The notes below the pieces were generated by a model. The model was not told where the DNA came from, made no database searches, and was given only the letters and a program-made list of their open reading frames with translations. The position numbers and the translations under genes were made by a program. Positions 60,972 to 64,000 of a stretch of 64,000 nucleotides of DNA are shown in pieces (position 1 is the stretch's first letter; each line of letters begins with the position of its first letter). Source of the stretch: Caballeronia sp. SBC1 (GTDB lineage: Bacteria > Pseudomonadota > Gammaproteobacteria > Burkholderiales > Burkholderiaceae); NCBI RefSeq assembly GCF_011493005.1, contig NZ_CP049156.1, positions 2,356,001 through 2,420,000 of the forward strand, in the 5' to 3' direction.

Positions 60972-62471
60972 TCAGGCTTGTTTAACGGGGACGCCAGCCG
61001 TATCGAAATCCTCGGCATCAACGTCATAACCCGACGGTTCCCAACGAATTGCCAGCAGCGCGACTAACCCGGCGAGCGGCGCAACCGCGATGATCCAGAA
61101 GACCTTGGTGCCAAGCGCCGCCGAAAGCACGGGGAACAAGAACAGCGAAACGGTCGAGCTCGAGCGCATCAGCGTCTGATTGAAACCCACGCCCACACCG
61201 CGCAACGACGTCGGATAGCTGAGCGATGCAAACGTCATGCTGTGGGAACCCGGACCGAAGCCTTGCCCCAGCAAGAAAACCGCGAGAAACCCGATCGCGA
61301 GCGCGACCTGCGCGCCACCCGTGGGACGCCCGACAACCGCCAGCCCGATCAACGCTGCCAATTGGAACGCGTAACCCAGCACGGTCAGCTTCCACGCACC
61401 GACTTTTGGCACCGTTCGCACAGCAATCAAGCCGCCCACGAACGCAAAACACAGGTTCAACGCGAGCGAGGCGAGAATAGTGGTGAGCATCGATTGCGCG
61501 AGGAAGCTGGAAATAATGACCGGCAGCCCGAACGCCACCGCGTTGTACGCAAACGATGAAGCCACCGCGATGACGGTCGCAAGCACCGTGCGCCGCAGAT
61601 ACACACCGCGCAGCAGCGCGCCGTAATTACTCCATGCCGCTTTGTGCACGGGCCTTTTGGCGCTTTGCAGCGCGGCCGGGTCGACCTCGACATCGAGACC
61701 ATACGAGCGCTTCAAAATCTGCGCCGCACCGCGCAAGTCACCCTGGTTCGCGGCCCAAACGGGCGACTCGCTGATATAACGGCTGCGAATCGCGATGATC
61801 ACGAGCGCCGGCAGTGCGCCGAAACCGAGCGTTAACCGCCAGAGCCAGCCGGAATGGCTCGCGGGCAGTACGGCGTATAACGCGAGCACGAGCAAATAGG
61901 ACACGCTGATGGCGGCATACCATGTCGGACACCACATCGCGATGCGCGCCGCCTTGTTGCCGCGCCCGTTCAGCCGCGAAAACTCCGCGAGGAAAGCCAT
62001 CGCGACCGGCAAGTCGATGCCCACGCCCAATCCCATGACAAAACGCGCTCCCCCGAGCACCCAGGCATTGGGCGCGAGGCCACACGCAACGGCGGCGACC
62101 ACGAAGAAGAACATGTCGGCCATGAAAACGCGATACCGGCCAATCTTGTCGGTCAGATACCCGCCCAGGAACGCGCCGATGATCGCGCCAAACGTAATTG
62201 CAGAAGCGACAAAACCGGTTGCAGCCGGCGTGAGCGAAAACTCTCGGGCAATGTCCTTCACGCCGAAAGCGAGCGCGCCGAGATCGTAGGCGTCGAGGAA
62301 CACACCGCCAAGCGCGATGGCAATGACGATACGTGCGTCGCTGCCGACTGCGGCGCCACGATTGACGAGCTGCGAGACATCGGCCGCGCTGCGGATGACG
62401 GGGCGCGCGGTGGCGCCGGCTGACGCGGATGCAGACGCGACGGCGGGCTCGGGCGCAAAGGAAATCGACAT
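60972..62471 (-). CDS. MFS metabolite:H+ symporter
   Basis: A 499-residue major-facilitator transporter with 12 hydrophobic segments. An N-terminal tail of about 45 residues rich in Ala/Ser is followed by the first helix (IVIAIALGGVFLDAYDLGALAFGV). The loop 2-3 motif is GGYLTDKIGRYRVF, and ARFVMGLGVGIDLPVAMAFLAEFS is the helix 4-5 signature of the metabolite:H+ symporter and sugar-porter groups. LRGVGVGFNQTLMRSSS lies in the second half. It probably takes up an organic acid or sugar acid. It shares orientation with the NIPSNAP gene. Confidence 0.9.
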   Translation of the reverse strand: MSISFAPEPAVASASASAGATARPVIRSAADVSQLVNRGAAVGSDARIVIAIALGGVFLDAYDLGALAFGVKDIAREFSLTPAATGFVASAITFGAIIGAFLGGYLTDKIGRYRVFMADMFFFVVAAVACGLAPNAWVLGGARFVMGLGVGIDLPVAMAFLAEFSRLNGRGNKAARIAMWCPTWYAAISVSYLLVLALYAVLPASHSGWLWRLTLGFGALPALVIIAIRSRYISESPVWAANQGDLRGAAQILKRSYGLDVEVDPAALQSAKRPVHKAAWSNYGALLRGVYLRRTVLATVIAVASSFAYNAVAFGLPVIISSFLAQSMLTTILASLALNLCFAFVGGLIAVRTVPKVGAWKLTVLGYAFQLAALIGLAVVGRPTGGAQVALAIGFLAVFLLGQGFGPGSHSMTFASLSYPTSLRGVGVGFNQTLMRSSSTVSLFLFPVLSAALGTKVFWIIAVAPLAGLVALLAIRWEPSGYDVDAEDFDTAGVPVKQA

Positions 62472-62614
62472 GGGATGGGGTGCAATGGCGGAAGCTGCAG
62501 AACGCGCGATCCTACCGGCGACCGCATGTCATCCCAAATTCATTTTCGTTATTTGTTGAATGACGGCTGACAGAACGCTCATGGCGCCCCGTTTGGCGCT
62601 CCTCCATCGCCTAA

Positions 62615-63943
62615 CAGGCTGCGGAAATAGAGGCCGACTTTACTGAGCCGTGAGCTTAATCAGAATTTTCAGCGAGGAATTTCTCATAGTTTGAAATGCG
62701 GACCGGTTAATTTCGGTTTTCGGACCTGTTTATGACGCTCTCTTGGGCATTTTTGGCTCACAGCGGCTGCAACGGCCGGATCTCTCCCAAGGTGCGCATG
62801 CGCACGAGGTTGTACGCGGCCATGGTCAGCACAAACATCTGATCGACCTTCTTCAAGCCGCGCACCATCACTTGACGCATACCGCCGATGCTCTTAGCCC
62901 AGCCGAAACCTTGTTCGATGAGCTTGCGCTTTTGCTGGGAAACCGCATAGCCCGCACTCTGGGCGATTGACTCGGGCACCGCCGACTGGCGGCCTGAGTT
63001 GTTTTGCGCCACGTGAGGCGTGACTTTCATGGTCTTGCAGGCCTCGATGAACTCTGCCGCGTCATAGCCTTTGTCCGCCCCCAGCGTGATCTCGCGCGTC
63101 GGATCGCCAAGCGCCTGGCGGGCATCGTTGATCATCACTTTGGCCGCTTCGCGCTCGGCATAGCCATCGGCCAGCGTCACCACGGCGCTGGCGATCAGCC
63201 CATGGCGGTTATCGCTTAACGTGTGGCCCATGTAGCGTAGCTCGCTTGCCGTTTTGCCCTTACGATACAGCCGCGAATCGGGGTCGCTCTTCGATTCATG
63301 CGTCTCATTGCTGCGCGTCTCACCCTTGAAGCTCCCACCGTCTTCGGGGTCCTGATCATCATCGCGGCGCACAAAGCTTTTATGGCCGGCCCATGCTTGA
63401 ATTAACGTGCCATCGACGCTGAAGTGCTCACCGCAAAGCCAGCACTTCTTCTCGGCAATGCCCACAACCTCGTTGAAGAACTCGATGACCGCGTCATGCT
63501 TGATCAGGCGCTCGCGGTTCTTGGTGAAGACAGTGGGCACCCAAACGGCATCGTCCATCGACAGCCCGATGAACCAACGAAACAGCAGGTTATATTGAAC
63601 CTGCTCCATCAACTGGCGCTCCGAGCGAACGCTATAGAGCACTTGTAATAGCATCGCGCGCAGCAACTTCTCCGGGGCAATGCTGGGCCGCCCACCTTTG
63701 ATATCAGCCTCGTACATGCCGGCAAACAAGCGATCCATCCTGGCCAATGCTGCGTTGGCCATCTTGCGAATCGAGCGCAGCGGATGATCGGCTGGAACAA
63801 AGTCCTCCAGCTTACGCAACGTGAACAAATTCTCGGTAAAGGTATCCGCGCCGCGCATCGCTTCTCACAGTTGTGGGGTCTTCACTAACAACGTTTGAAC
63901 TGACCTTTTGGGTGACTCCGGGGTGAGGTATTTCCGCAGCCTG
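62615..63943. mobile_element. Complete IS5-type insertion sequence (1329 bp)
   Basis: Terminal inverted repeats of 15 perfect bases (CAGGCTGCGGAAATA at 62615-62629 and its complement at 63929-63943) bound one transposase gene. The element is flanked by a 4-base direct repeat CTAA (62611-62614 and 63944-63947), which fits the CTAR target of the IS5 subgroup. No internal damage is visible, so the insertion looks recent and potentially active. It sits between the MFS gene and a gene entering from the right. Confidence 0.93.
62758..63858 (-). CDS. IS5-family transposase
   Basis: A 366-residue DDE transposase. An N-terminal DUF772-like domain (DHPLRSIRKMANAALARMDRLF, PSIAPEKLLRAMLLQVLYSVRSERQLMEQV) precedes the catalytic core. 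The core has Asp in HFSVDGTLIQAW, Asp in TLGADKGYDAAEF, and Glu in KRKLIEQGFGWAKSIGGMRQ. The frame is intact from 63858 to 62758. Length and layout are normal for IS5 members. Confidence 0.95.
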   Translation of the reverse strand: MRGADTFTENLFTLRKLEDFVPADHPLRSIRKMANAALARMDRLFAGMYEADIKGGRPSIAPEKLLRAMLLQVLYSVRSERQLMEQVQYNLLFRWFIGLSMDDAVWVPTVFTKNRERLIKHDAVIEFFNEVVGIAEKKCWLCGEHFSVDGTLIQAWAGHKSFVRRDDDQDPEDGGSFKGETRSNETHESKSDPDSRLYRKGKTASELRYMGHTLSDNRHGLIASAVVTLADGYAEREAAKVMINDARQALGDPTREITLGADKGYDAAEFIEACKTMKVTPHVAQNNSGRQSAVPESIAQSAGYAVSQQKRKLIEQGFGWAKSIGGMRQVMVRGLKKVDQMFVLTMAAYNLVRMRTLGEIRPLQPL

Positions 63944-63950
63944 CTAACTG

Positions 63951-64000
63951 TCACTCGCCCCGATAAGCCCGCTCCAGCCCCGCGATATCGAGCTTGATCA
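63951..64000 (-). CDS. C-terminus of an unidentified protein (16 codons visible)
   Basis: Sixteen codons on the minus strand (IKLDIAGLERAYRGE, TGA at 63951-63953) look like a real C-terminus entering from the right edge, next to the insertion sequence's target duplication. The insertion ends 7 bases before the stop codon, so this gene was not interrupted. No family can be assigned. Confidence 0.4.
   Translation of the reverse strand, partial: IKLDIAGLERAYRGE

Overview
The window looks like part of a chromosome of a high-GC betaproteobacterium of the Burkholderiaceae, most likely Paraburkholderia, Caballeronia or Burkholderia. This rests on the order truB-rbfA-infB-nusA-rimP-rluB-scpB, the long low-complexity tails on RluB and ScpB, the DUF2844/DUF3443 pair, the pcaIJFBDC operon with a divergent IclR regulator, and overall codon use. 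No database search was possible, so the genus is an inference.

Layout. Positions 1-3099 carry the end of an outer-membrane efflux factor and an EmrA/EmrB-type tripartite drug pump. A bidirectional terminator separates these from the translation and chromosome-maintenance block on the minus strand (3165-13421: TruB, RbfA, IF2, NusA, RimP, RluB, ScpB). Positions 13856-22759 hold an aminotransferase, a LysR regulator, an orphan transposase fragment, several small hypothetical or secreted proteins, a YdcF protein, a small monooxygenase and the BamC lipoprotein. Positions 23278-29590 are an envelope region: the DUF2844/DUF3443 pair (DUF3443 shows aspartic-protease-like motifs), an OmpA-like lipoprotein and a trimeric autotransporter adhesin. 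Positions 30181-36569 form the protocatechuate branch of the beta-ketoadipate pathway (pcaC, D, B, F, J, I) with pcaR divergent and palindromic operators between them. Two LysR genes and a tRNA-Pro(GGG) follow.

Positions 39478-48608 hold accessory genes: a TPR lipoprotein with 46-residue repeats, a BON-domain protein, a YbaK-like deacylase, a divergent EF-G paralogue and a UPF0182 membrane protein. Positions 48717-57316 combine a racemase-type enzyme, a D-amino-acid dehydrogenase, a branched-chain-type ABC importer with a fused permease-ATPase, and a glutamine synthetase. I read this as a scavenging module for an unidentified amino acid or amide. Small hypothetical genes, a NIPSNAP protein and an MFS transporter follow. 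A complete IS5-type insertion sequence (62615-63943) with 15-bp inverted repeats and a CTAA target duplication lies near the right end.

I saw no CRISPR array, prophage or rRNA. The best candidates for new biology are the amino-acid module with its palindromes, the pepsin-like DUF3443 lipoprotein, the EF-G paralogue with altered GTPase motifs, and a minus-strand terminator at 20958-20990 that implies an unrecognised short transcript.
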